DNA of 64,000 nt from Cryptomeria japonica (taxonomy: Eukaryota > Streptophyta > Pinopsida > Cupressales > Cupressaceae), in contig NC_081410.1 in NCBI RefSeq assembly GCF_030272615.1, positions 192,839,619-192,903,618 on the forward strand, given 5' to 3'. Both the position numbers and the translations under genes were made by a program. Below are positions 35,056-46,930 of the stretch, piece by piece. The notes beneath the pieces were generated by a model. That model did not search any database, was not told the DNA's origin, and was given only the letters and a program-made list of their open reading frames with translations. Numbering within the stretch: the first letter of the stretch is position 1; every line of letters begins with the position of its first letter.

Positions 35056-36508
35056 CGATGAATAATGATGAACTACTTAGGTCCTAACCGGTACTGAGAG
35101 GGAGGGGGTGAATCAGTACACACAAAAACTACTGCTTCAACACTTGTCAAATAAAAACACAGCTAATCGGTTGTCTTCACCACTGAACTTAACCAAAGCT
35201 ATACCGGTTAAGAAGAAATACTTCAGATAGCATACAATAGATCTCAAATCATGACAATTACTTCACTGATATAATCATGCATGAGTTGTACCAATAATAT
35301 CACAACCATTTTAACATTACATGCATATCTAACTTAATCAGAATCACACAATCATCACATGAAAAACTCACAACCCATAACACACCGATTTTTCACGTGG
35401 AAACCCAAATGGGAAAAACCACGATGGGGATGAATACCCACAAGCTTGTTTTTGAACTCTTTTGAAGTTCGCTCTGTTAGGAGCCTAATCCAGTTAAAGA
35501 CTATAATAAAGGTCTTGTTAGGAACTGATCTTGTTAGGGATCACCTAGTTAAGGGATGGCTATATGCCCTGTTAAAGGTTGAAACCCTATTAAGAGTTAC
35601 CTCGCTAGAGGATTTAAATAACTCAATAAACTTGAGCCACCTGGTTAGAGGAATTACAAGAAAGCCTCTTAAAGCTAGTTGGTCAAGGGATTTTCTATCT
35701 ATTGAAACGGTTAGAGGACAATAGGTAAAACATGGATTTGAAGATAGCACTACTTGCTAAGGCAGATCCTTTTCAGTTCCTCTCTTCTGCAATCACACTC
35801 TGCAAATTTCTCACTCTGGTTTGGCAAGTATCAAATCTTCAATATGCAAACACAAATACAACTTTTTCCAACCCCCTACAATAATAAAATTCATCTACCT
35901 TATAGATAATGATTAGGTCGGTATCATAAACCCTAAACCCTAAATATTTCAAATATATAGGCGGTCCAATCCTGACCGTCCAAACACATTACATAGAATG
36001 AAATAATCTAAAACAGATATCAAGAGATTCTACATCATCCAATCTTCACCGCATCTAAAAGTCAATAACCCATCACGCGTTCTTCACACACCGCTAAGAA
36101 AAATGCTCATTCCCAAGGTAGACATTTAGTGCATTCAATCTTCACGCATAAGAACCACAAAGAAATCCTTCACGTGCACACAATTGATGTGGCATCTCGA
36201 TCCTTATCCTTATTCTTTAATTATCTGGTCACAAAACATCATCGATTGCACCGCGCAAGCCAAACCAATAACCCTAGAGTTGAACTGAGACTACCAACTG
36301 ATAGTCACACTTAGTGAACCCCGACACCGGTCCACTCTATCCCAATTGACCATAACCACTACTGATCTCCTTACATACCAGTTCATACTGGTTCACTTGC
36401 TTGAACATCAATGACAACATCTTCTGATCTTCATACTGGTTCACCTGCTTGAGAACTTATTGACATCAATGACAACATACATTATCATTGCTTCATCATA
36501 TGCCAACA
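35056..36508 (-). repeat. 3' LTR of copia element B
   Basis: Pairs with 40914-42368. It contains a telomere-like AAACCCTAAACCCTAAA phrase near 35930, which is part of the LTR and not a telomere. It ends CATATGCCAACA, followed by the polypurine tract complement. Confidence 0.92.
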
Positions 36509-36879
36509 ATCTCCCCCTTTGGTATTGATGGCAATACTTAGTGTATCATTGCTCAGTTTCTGCACCATTCTCAATAATATATACCAGTACAACTATAGCA
36601 TATATCTTCTCCCATATCATATATCTTCTCCCTTCAATATATCTTCTCCTCCTTTGACTGCAATGCCAAAGTGGAGGCACAAGCTTTTGATCTCCACTAT
36701 GTTGCTCCCCCTATGGGGTAGCATCCCTCAATACATCAATCCTATAAGATCTGACACTATAGTACCTAACTGATGTGGAGCACGCATCTTTAATTTACTT
36801 CATGAAGGGGCAGAACCCCTAATGCACCTCTCAAATAGGTAAATGTAGTCTTCGGTAAGGGCTTAGTGAATATGTCTAC

Positions 36880-39800
36880 TAGCTACTCCTTACTGGAAAC
36901 ATGTTCTAACACAACTTCTTTATTCTGAACCTTTTCTCTCAATAAATGATACTTAAGCTCAATATGCTTGGTCCTAGCATGCAATACCGGATTTTTGGAA
37001 ATATTTATTGCACTTGTATTATCACAAAATATACTCACCGGTTCAGATATAATCACCTTGAAGCCATTCAATACATGCTTCATCCATATTGCTTGAGTGT
37101 AGTTCATAAATGTTGCCACATACTCTGCTTCAGCTATAGATTGGGAAATACAACTCTACTTCTTGCTTGTCCACGAGACTAGTCTTCCACCAAGGAAGAA
37201 TGCTCCACCGGTTGTGCTCTTTCGATCGTCGATTGTATGGATACCACAATCCATAATCAATTGTCCCTTTAAGATATCTAAGAATCCTCTTTACCACTAC
37301 CAAGTGGGATTCTCTTGGACTTTTCTGAAAATGGACCACTATGCCCAGTGCATAAGCAATATCCAGTCTATTGTGCACCACATAGTGCATCTTACCAATC
37401 ATTGATGGGTACTCCTTCTTATCCACTAACCTTGTATCATCCTCCTTTGTTAGTTTGCATCTAGTCACCATCGGAGTTCCAACCGGTCTTCTCTCCTCCA
37501 TGCCAAAGGTCTTCAATACCTCTTTGATATACTTGGACTGGGTAATGAAGATACCCTCTTTCATCTGATGAATCTATAGGCCAATGAAAAACTTTATCTC
37601 TCCAATCAGAGACATCTCAAACTCCTTTTTCATCTCATATGCAAATGCATGACTCATATCATCATCTCCACCAAAGATTATGTCATCTACAAATACTTCA
37701 CATATCAAAATCTTACCACCTTCAGATTTTAGGTAGATGTTGTTATCCTCACTAGTTCTCTTAAATCCTATCTTCACAAGATGAGAGTGTAACTATTCAT
37801 ACCATGGCCTTGGTGCTTGTTTCAATCCATACAGGGCCGTGTGTAATCTGCATACCATGTCACTATCTTCTGACAAAGCAAACCCATCTGGTTGCTCAAT
37901 ATACACCTCTTCCTTCAGGATTCCATTCAAGAAATCAGACTTCACATCCATCTGGTATACCTTAAATCCCTTAAATGTTGCAAATGCAAGTAGCATTCAA
38001 ACACCTTCAAATATAGCCACGGGGTAAAGGTCTCTCCATAGTCTTCTCCTTCTTCCTGAGCATATCCCTTACATACAAGTCTTGCCTTGTTCCTTATCAT
38101 TGTGCCTTCTTCATTCAGCTTATTCCTGAAGACCCATTTGGTACGTATGACATTCTTGTGTTCTGGTCTAGGTACCAAGGACCATGTTGTATTCTTCTCT
38201 ATCTGGTCCAACTCCTCTTCCATTGCCTTTATCTAGTCTTCCTTGGTAAGTGCCTCTCTAGCGGTCTTAGGCTCAAATTTTGAAATCATGCAAGAGTTTT
38301 CTTTCATCTTTCTCCTTGTAAGTATTCTTGCATCTTTGTCTCCTGTGATTTGCTTTAGATCATGATGTAGTCTTACATACCAAGGAATGACCATAGCAGG
38401 TTTTGCTTGCTTTTCCTCTTCATTTTCAGCTTCATCTTCTTCTTCACCTACTGATGCTTCTACCGGTACAGAAAAACTAAGGTCTTTACTTGTTTCTTTC
38501 TTAACTAGTTCCCAAAAGGTTAAACCAGGTTCATCTTTCATTTGCTCGCTAGCAGTTTCCTCAGGCTTCTCAAGGGATTCATCAACCCTGACATTGATGC
38601 TTTCAATAATTTTGTAAGTCTTGTTGTTGTAGCACTTGAGAGCTTTTCTTTTAGTGGAATATCCCAAAAATATTCCTTCATCACACTTAGCATCAAACTT
38701 GCTTAGATGCTCACCTCTCTTGATATAGCATTTACTCCCAAACACTTTGAAATAACACACAGTGGGAGTTCTCTCGGTTCAGTACTCATAGGGGGTTTTA
38801 TCTTTACCTTTCTTAATGAGTACCTGGTTCATGGTATAGACTACAGTGCTCACCACTTCTCTCCAAAATGTGTGAGCGACATTTCCTTGGATCAACATAG
38901 TTCTGGCTGCTTCAACCACGGTCTTGTTGTTTCTTCCTACTATGTCATTATGTTGTGGTGTCCTTGGGGCAGACAATTGCCTCTTAATACCGTTCTCCTC
39001 ATAGTACTTATTGAATTCATCATAAGTGAATTCACCTCCCTGATCGGTTCTTAGGCATTCTATCCTTTGACTGCTTTCCTTCTCCACCAATGCTCTAAAG
39101 GCTTTGAACTTTCCAAATGCCTCAGATTTGTCTTTCAAGAATGTGACCCACATCATTCTTGAGAAATCGTCGGTAAGAATCATGAAGTACCAATCTCCCT
39201 AAATGCTTCTAGTTTTCATCGGTCCACACAGATCGGTGTGCACAAGATAAAGTTCATTCTTTGCGGAAAAAGACTTACCTTTGAATGTTGAGGAAGACAT
39301 CTTCCCAAGTTGGCATTCTCTGCACAAAACATTCTCTAGTTTGTTCAGCAAAGGCAATCCTCTTATTGCCTTGATCTTACTAGCCTTTACAATATTGTCA
39401 AAATTTATATGACAAAGTCTCCTATGCCATATCCAACTATCATCAAATTTCGCCATCAGGCACTAACTAATCTTGGCATTCAAGTGAAACGGGTTTCCTC
39501 TAGTCTCCTTACCGGTGGCAATAAGTTCACCACTCTCTCTAATTATTTTGCAGACTCCACCTTTTAATTCTAGTATAAGTCCTTTGTCGTCTAGCTGAGC
39601 AACACTCAAAAGATTATGCTTAAGGCCTTCCACCCAGTAGACATCATTCACATTACTCTTTCCATTCAATGAGATGGATCCTTTTCCTTTCACCATGCAT
39701 GGTGCATCATTGCCAAACCGGACAACACCACCATCATATTCTTCAAGAGACAGAAACTTTCTCCATTCACCGGTCATATGGTGAGAACACCCACTATCAA

Positions 39801-40660
39801 TGATCCACCTGTTAGAGTTGTCAATATGTGAGACAAGGGCTTTCTGGTCAGACAACTCCTCCTTGACATCTACAAACACTATGTCCTCATCCTCAGATTC
39901 CTCAAATTCCTCATCGATAACACCTTCATCCACTGCAACAAGACAATTTCTCCTACCTACTCCTTTATACTTTCTAAACCTCTTTGGTTTATCCTTATTG
40001 TCATTGTTAGTACAGTTAACAGCTATATGTCCTATCTTATTGCAGGAAAAACACTTCAAAGGAACATTACCTCTGTATTTTCCAGTGCCTTTTGGAAGTC
40101 TCTTGGCAAGAAGAGATTCAAACTCCATCAGAATCTCCTCATCGTCTACATCTTTGCTTGGCCTGGATTCATAACTGGTACTGACTTCTTTTCCTTTCCT
40201 GGTCGGTGTGGCAGACGCTCTAAAGGCTAACTCGGTCTTCTAAACACTACCATCATATCTATTCAATTCATATGCAGTCAACTTTTCAATAATAAAGTCT
40301 AAGGATACCTTGGTTTTGTCGATGGACCTTAGCTCCTGAATAGCGGCAACCCTGATTGCATAGACCAGTAAAAGTGATCTCGAAACTTTACTGACAACAG
40401 TGGCATCATCAATTGTTCTACCAGTGCTCTTTATTTATCCAACCACTCTCTTGATTCTTATGACATATTGTTGAATGGTCTCTCCTTCAACCATCCTCAT
40501 GTCTTCAAACTTTCCTCTAAGGCTCTCTTCCTTACCCTTCTTGACATGTTCATCATCGCCATAAATGGATTCCAGTTTGTCCCAAACTTCTTTCGGATTT
40601 TCCTTATCTTGTACATCAATGAACTCTACATCGGACAAGCTGCTAATAAGGGCTTCCATG
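36880..40660 (-). pseudogene. Copia element B gag-pol (broken)
   Basis: From 40660 down to 38223 a single frame with stops holds gag (DVEFIDVQDKENPKEVWDKL), zinc knuckle CFSCNKIGHIAVNC, protease WIIDSGCSHHMTGE, integrase (IWHRRLCHINFDNIV, CLRTDQGGEFTYDEF) and the start of RT (TKWVFRNKLNEEGT). The RT body 37996-37130 is shifted to another frame, then RNase H resumes (37119-36883). The integrase catalytic Glu is Gly (NDIVGRNNK, where element A has NSIVERNN). About 80 bp covering the first RNase H Asp is missing near 37240 relative to element A. It is therefore dead three times over. Confidence 0.92.
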
Positions 40661-40900
40661 ACTTACCCATTTTCTTGTATTTCTCTTTTCTGATCATCGG
40701 TTAGAGTGCCAGTGGGAATTACATAGGCATACTCAACATAGCTCCAGTGTTGAGCACCCAAACTCTTGATATATATCTTCATCCCGTCCTTCCATATTTT
40801 AAAGTTATCCCTATTGAACTTAGGACCTTCCCTCTTCATCATTAAAACAAGATCTTTTGCCTCAAGTGGTTAAGCTTATATCTTCGAGGACCTGGATGAG

Positions 40901-42368
40901 CTTTGATACCAATTGATGAATAATGATGAATTACTTAGGTCCTAACCGGTACTAAGAGGGGGGGGGGGTGAATAAGTACACACAAAAACTATTGCTTCAA
41001 TAATTGTCAAATCAAAACACAGCTAATCGGTTGTCTTCACCACTGAGCTTAACCAAAGATATACCGGTTAAGCAGAAATACTGCAGACATCATACAATAG
41101 ATCTCAAACCATGACAATTACTTCATTTATATAATCTTGCATGAGTTGTACCAATATTATCACAACCATTTTAACATTGCATGCATATCAAACTTAATCT
41201 GAATCACATAATCATCACATGAAAAACTCACAACCCATAACACAGATTTTTCATGTGGAAACTCAAATGGGAAAAACCACGATGGGGATGACTACCCACA
41301 AGCTTGTTTTTGAACTCTTTTGAAGTTCGCTCTATTAGGAGACTAGTCCAGTTAAAGACTTTACAATAAACTTCTTGTTAGGAACCGATCCTATTAGGGA
41401 TCACCCGATTAAGGGATGGCTATATGCCTTGTTAAAGGTTGAAACCCTGTTAAGAGTTACCTCACTGGAGGATTTAAATAACTCAATAAACTTGAGCCAC
41501 TTGGTTAGAGGGATTACAAAAAATCCTATTAAAGTTACCCGGTCAAGGGATTTTCCATCTATTGAAATGGTTAGAAGACAACAGGTAAAACACTGATCTG
41601 AAGATAGTACTACCTGCTAAGGCAGATCCTTTTCAATTCCTCTCTTCTACAATCACACTCTGTAGATTTCTCACTTTGGTTTGGCAAGTATCAAATCTCC
41701 AATATGCAAACACAAATACAACTTTTTCCAACCCCCTGCAATAACAAAATTCATTGACCTTATAGACAATGATTAGGTCGGTAGCATAAACCCTAAACCC
41801 TAAATATTTCAAATATACAGGCGGTCCAATCCTAATCGTTCAAACACATTACATAGAATGAAATGATCTAAAATAGATCTCAAGATATTTTGCATCATCC
41901 AATCTTCACCGCATCTGAAATTCAATAACCCATCACGCGTTCTTCACACACCGCTAAGAAAAATGCTCATTCCTGAGGTAGACATTTAATGCATTTGATC
42001 TTCACGCGCAAAAACCACAAAGAAATCCTTCATGTGCACATAGCTGACATGGCATCTCGATCCTTATCCTTATTCCTTCATTATTTGGTCACAAAACATC
42101 ATCGGTTGCACTGCGCAAGCCAAACCAGTAACCCTAGAGCTAAACTGAGACTACCAACCAATAGTCACACTTAGTGAACCCCGACACCAGTCCACTCCAT
42201 CTCGGTTGACCATAACCACTAGTGATCTCCATACATACCGGTTTATATTGGTTCACTTGTTTGAACATCAATGACAACATCTTCTCATCTTCATACCGAT
42301 TCACCTGCTTGAGCATTTATTGACATCAATGACAACATACATTATCACCACTTCATCATATGCCAACA
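40901..42368 (-). repeat. 5' LTR and primer binding site of copia element B
   Basis: LTR 40914-42368. The inner flank 40901-40913 is the complement of ATTGGTATCAAAG, one base off the initiator-Met tRNA match. The poly-G run near 40957-40967 is 10-11 long, longer than in the other copies. Confidence 0.92.
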
Positions 42369-43362
42369 TAACGAAGAACCTTGTGAGGCACATTTTTTGT
42401 TATTTGATCTGTTGGATATCTATTGATATGACATTCAAGGCATTCTATTGCAAATTCATGTTGTTTATGATATATAATTTGATCATTGGGACAAGCATCT
42501 ATTGCTTGATAATCCATTCCAATATCTTTCAAAATGGAAGATAATTCTCGATATGAGTGAGGTAGAATATTTGATGGTGGTAACCAAAACTCACCTATCA
42601 ATCTACAGAATATTAATTTGTTAATATAAAAAATATTAATGGTACATGATTCACCCTTTATTAACTATAATGACATATACGACATACCTTAACATACGTG
42701 AGATTGTTATGTTGGATAAACCATTCATAACCTTGAAGTTCACCAACAACAATACAGTGGAGAGAAGAGTTGTTTGGGAGCCTTCATAAAGGGGCTCGTA
42801 TTCCTACTCAAGTACAAGTAAATCATGAACAACATCAAAGTCATCTTGATTATCATGATCGGTTGCGCCAGTACTAAATGTGTCATGGATCGATGAATTT
42901 GTATCATTATCTTCAATTGTGTTTTTCGGCACTTGATTGTCGTCTTCCATGGGATCATTATCTTCAACTTTGATATTCACACCTCCATGTTCCTCCACTT
43001 TGAAAAACATATTCTTTGGGTTGTGTTGGTCCATATCATGTGCCCTAGGGAGCTTGACTTATATAAAAATGATCAGCATAAATAAACCATGATCATGATA
43101 TCATCATGAAGTTATTTCTTATGTATATAAATTGTTAAACGACATAATGAACAGCTTACCAATGGATGATAATCATGTCCCCCTTCAATGTGACCATGTT
43201 GCCTACAATGTTTCTTAGTTGTTTTGATTAGAAGTCTTCTAGTCTTTAAGCCCTTACAAATTTTGCAAGGACAGTAACATTTTCCATCACCTTTCTTTTC
43301 AAGTTAGACCACAATCTAGCAATTGTCTCCTTATTTTGTTCTTCACTGATATTTTCTGACAT
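42369..43362 (-). pseudogene. CACTA TNP2-type transposase, N-terminal exons
   Basis: The probable start ATG at 43362 gives MSENISEEQNKETIARLWSN. After a frame slip comes a cysteine/histidine cluster CYCPCKICKGLKTRRL then KHCRQHGHIEGGHDYHPL, ending at a GTAAGC donor (43159). Exon 43059-42688 carries DMDQHNPKNMFFKVEEHGG, an acidic stretch and EPLYEGSQTTLLSTVLLL, ending at a GTATGT donor. Exon 42605-42369 reads LPPSNILPHSYRELSSILKD, IGMDYQAIDACPNDQIIYHK and VPHKVLRY, typical of the TNP2 N-terminus, and stops at copia element B. One stop follows VHDLLVLE. Coding resumes at 35050. Confidence 0.85.
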
Positions 43363-43731
43363 GGTCTTTCTTCACACGCAAAAAAGTCAGGTTGTCAAAA
43401 CTTCGGTGCGTAACCTTCACAAATTATGCAAAAGGATATCGCAAGTACAGAAGTCTTCTTAGAACTATTTATATAGAAGTTGAAATGTTACTTCAACTTA
43501 GACTCTCTTCAATTATGAAGACTTTTTATTTAGATAGTTTTCTTGGCTAAAAAAGAAGCTTGATTGTGGCAAGTTGATGAAAAATATTTGAGTTTTAAAA
43601 AAAGAGAAACCTTTTTATTGTGTCATCTAATGGAATCAACTTAGGAATGATGAATTTATGAAGAAGTAAACATCAAACCAACTTCATATGAAAGAGAATT
43701 GAATTGACTATTAGAATCCAAAATATGAAGA
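43363..43731 (-). other. 5' flank of CACTA transposase
   Basis: AT-rich sequence upstream of the transposase start. There is no ORF and no clear promoter box I would defend. Confidence 0.3.
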
Positions 43732-45257
43732 TGTTGGCATATGTGCAGAGTATGTTGACATGATGATATTGTATGTTGTCATTGATGTCAATATGATGAA
43801 GAGTGAACCGGTATATTGAAGTAAGCACTTGCAAGAGAACTGGTATATGTGAAAAAGTGAAGCAGTATGTTTGTCCAAGTGAACCGATATGTTGAAATGT
43901 GAATTAGTAAATGTCAAAAAGTGAAGCGGTATGTTTGTCCAAGTGAATCGGTATGTTGGAATGTGAACCGGTATATGGAATGTTTTGTATCAAGGTTTCA
44001 TATGGTATGACTACCGGTTGGTAGTCTTAGCTTCAGGGTTTTTGGTTGAAGTGTTCTATGCCTATGTGATTCAACCGATGACATTGTGTGATGTGTTAGC
44101 ATTGTAATGAAGAACAGATTGTGTTGCCACGTTAGCCTTGTGCGCGTGAAGGATCTTGCATGAAGGAGATTGATCCTATCTACCTCGTGAATGTGCGAAG
44201 TCTCTACAAATGGTGGAGAACATGTGATGGTTTATTGCCTCCAAGATGCGGTGAAGAATGAATGATGGAGAACATCTTGAGATCTGTTCAAGACCGTTGT
44301 ATTCAAAGCAAAGTGTTCAATGGTCAGGATTGAACCGACTGAATTTATCAACCTAAATATTTAGGGTTTAGGGTTTATGCTACTGACCTATCTATTTCCT
44401 ATAAGGTCAATGTTGTTTTTCATGTTGAGGTTGTTGGAAAATGTTGTGTGTGTATCTAAGTGCAAAGATACGTGATTCTTGCCAGACCAGATATGAGAAT
44501 AGATACCTACAGAGTGTGAGTGCATAACGAAGAAACTGAAGCGGATCTGCATTGGCATTGAGTATTGTTACCAGATCATTTTAATACCTGTTGACTTCTA
44601 ACCACTTCAACAGTTGGAAAATCCCTTAATAGGGTAGCTTTAACCGGCTTGCTATAAATCCTTTAACAGGGTGACTCAAAATCATTGAGTTCTAAAAAAT
44701 CCTCTAACAAGGTAACCTTTAACCGGGTATGTTAGCCATCCCTTAATCGGGTGATCCCTAGCAGGATTGGTTCCTAACAGAACCTATTGTAAATTCTTTA
44801 ACCAAACTAGGCTCCTAACGGAGTGGACTTCAAAAGGGTTCAAAGAACAGCTTGTGGGTATTCATCCCTATTTTGGTTTCTCCCAGTTGGGTTTCCACAT
44901 GAAAAATGTGTGTGTTATGTGTGATGCTTTTCATATGATGCTTTGTTATTCTCTGTTAAGCGGTAAAGCTTGTTGAACCTATAAGTATTTACATTTTTGT
45001 TAAAGTATTACTAGTGTATGCATATGGGTGAAGTGGAAATAAGATGTTAGATTGTGTGGAAAGCTAAGTTAACGGTTTATGTCTTTCACTGTGTTTAACT
45101 GGTAGTAATCTAGTTTAGACCAGTGTTATTGCTTGCCAGTCGAAGTGCAGGGTTCTCAGTCAAACCGATTCAAGAAAAAGTGTTTTTATCAGCACTGATT
45201 CACCCCCCCCCCCTCTTAGTACCGATTTGGTACTAACTGTTCATCATTGATTCATCA
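43732..45257 (+). repeat. Solo LTR of the copia A/B family, opposite orientation
   Basis: Starts TGTTGGCATATG and ends TCATTGATTCATCA, the + strand form of the LTR seen in elements A and B. The 5 bp flanks are GAAGA (43727-43731) and GAAGA (45258-45262), an exact target-site duplication. No internal domain remains, so it arose by LTR-LTR recombination. It has a poly-C run at about 45205-45214 and a 64 bp tandem duplication starting at 43857 and 43921. Confidence 0.93.
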
Positions 45258-46260
45258 GAAGAAACTTGAGCGGTTACATTAAGAGTTATAATCAATTCTT
45301 TTGTTGCAACCTTGTCAACTTATGACAGTTTTGACAAAAACCATTAGAACTTTCTTTATAATTCATGGATGACCTTCAAACCTGTCTTTAATTAAAGATA
45401 ACTCTTCATTCTAAAACCTCTAATATGTTGTTAGGGGTTGGATTCAATCCAAATCTTATTAGGAAAAACATCTAAAGATGCAAATAATCATAACTGTCAA
45501 AAACAACAGTTAAAAGTATTGAACAAATTATCAATTTTCTCATTGAATCTTCATCAAAAAGAAAATCCAATACATACTTTATACCAATACACTTCCTTCC
45601 TATTTATCCAACAAACAATTACATGGAACTCTTACTTTCAAACTGATATACAACCATGTAACTGTCAAAACCCTGCAGAATTAAGTGATAGTCAAAGGCT
45701 TTATTTGATCTAGCCTTACAATAATTTCCTCTAACTCTGTCACACACACTTAATCCAAATAAATGATAGATTTTATAGCCTCTCATGGTTCTATAACTAT
45801 TCCAACTACCCCTAAGACCTAAATTTACAATTTGATAACATTTTATGCATTGTTGCATTACAACTTTTTAGTGACACCTTGACAACTTTTGCCTTTTGAC
45901 ATAAATGACCACTAAACATTACTTAGATACTTTGAACACCTTAGAATGGACTCAAAACAACATATTAAACCTTTATTACCCTTCCATGGGTACATTTACA
46001 TTATTTGACCAATCAAGACTTGAATAGGACTATTTGACAACTTTTGACAAAATGGCTCAGTTAGCCTTACACATTTATTTCAAGCTTGACAAGATTGATT
46101 ATTTCTCATTACTCATGATGAGTATGTAGCTTCTTAATCTTATTACCATTTAGTTCTCCATTTTCTTTAAGCAAAAAGAGAGTATGGATATCTTTAAGTA
46201 TGGATGTCTAGAAGTGGAAGAGAAATGGAAGAAGTTCATTAGAACTCCACAAGTCTGCAA
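45258..46260. other. Unassigned AT-rich region
   Basis: No gene is visible. The phrase TTGACAACTTTTG recurs near 45880 and 46030, with shorter TTTGACA/TGTCAA motifs throughout. These could be subterminal repeats of the CACTA element's other end, but no TAGTG terminus follows. Low confidence. Confidence 0.35.
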
Positions 46261-46269
46261 ATCAAACCA

Positions 46270-46770
46270 TCGGTGTAGCCTACCCTGAAGAAAGAACCCT
46301 AGCAAAGCCAAAGGTCATTGGGAAGTGATTAACTATTGCTAAAATGGGATAGAATTTATCTTGATACCTGATAGACACATCGAGAGGATATACACTAACC
46401 AAGTCATTACTAAAGTATCATCGGTGTGACTTTCACTATCAAAACATGTGAATTGTTGTCTTGTCAATAGCCAATAAGGCTATCAGTAAGACTTACACCA
46501 ATAGGAAGAGAAGCCTTAGTCATCAGTACAACTTAAATAGATCGGGGTGTAACATTTCAAGCTATCCCCATGCTCGATGGAAACAATAGAGCAGGAGATT
46601 CATCAAGGAAAAAGTAACTATCAGCAGAGGTTGTTCAAGGTTATGTCGATACCCAATGGAGGGCTCGGGAAGACACACACAGATAAAAAACAAAATGACT
46701 TAAGAAATGAAATATTGTCGATTGCGCCAAGGGACTAATTTGTTAGGAAAGCATATACCGATGAGCCTTT
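46270..46770. repeat. ATCGGTGT/ATCGGTAT motif array, copy 2
   Basis: Motifs such as CATCGGTGTAGCC, TCATCGGTGTGAC and ATACCGATGAG, plus a phrase TTGTCAATAGCCAATAAGG then TATCAGTAAGACTTACACC, match the array upstream of copy 1 (there TTGTCGATAGCCGATGAGG then TATCGGTAAGACTTATATC). It is shorter and more decayed than copy 1 and also ends some 150 bp before the start codon. Confidence 0.6.
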
Positions 46771-46930
46771 ATAGATATAATTCAAAACTGAAACCAAAGT
46801 AGCCTGTATTTAATGAGTGCAATTGAGTAGATTGATGGCTCACATGAGGCAAATTAAGAACCAAATGCAGGTTGTGTCTTAGTAAAAAACACACAAGGTG
46901 AGAATTATTGCTCATAATTCATCACGCATC

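Larger units (their letters stand above)
35056..42368 (-). mobile_element. Ty1/copia retrotransposon B, full length, inside transposase exon
   Basis: A 7313 bp element of the same family and orientation as element A, with LTRs 35056-36508 and 40914-42368. Flanks are TAACA (35051-35055) and TAACG (42369-42373), a 5 bp duplication with one difference. The first LTR base is C instead of T at 35056, so two adjacent transitions hit that corner. Removing the element and one flank rejoins the CACTA transposase codons in frame, so the insertion site is certain. Primer site at about 40901-40913, polypurine tract at 36509-36522. Confidence 0.93.
19781..43731 (-). mobile_element. CACTA (En/Spm) DNA transposon, carrying two nested copia elements
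   Basis: The - strand carries a TNP2-type transposase gene (43362-32482) followed by a second gene with SET and plant Transposase_24-like parts (31594-27508), the two-gene plan of plant CACTA elements. The left end is probably at 19781, where CACTACAGATG starts next to TTA and to clathrin sequence. The right terminus (expected to end TAGTG plus TTA) was not found. It may lie beyond the solo LTR at 43732-45257 or be lost. Two copia elements (20227-27479 and 35056-42368) account for about 14.6 kb of the span. Confidence 0.75.

Noticed and set aside
35925-35945. Telomere-like AAACCCTAAACCCTAAA phrases (also near 41785)
   Set aside because: Only about two units, at the same position in both LTRs of copia element B, so they are LTR sequence and not interstitial telomere arrays.
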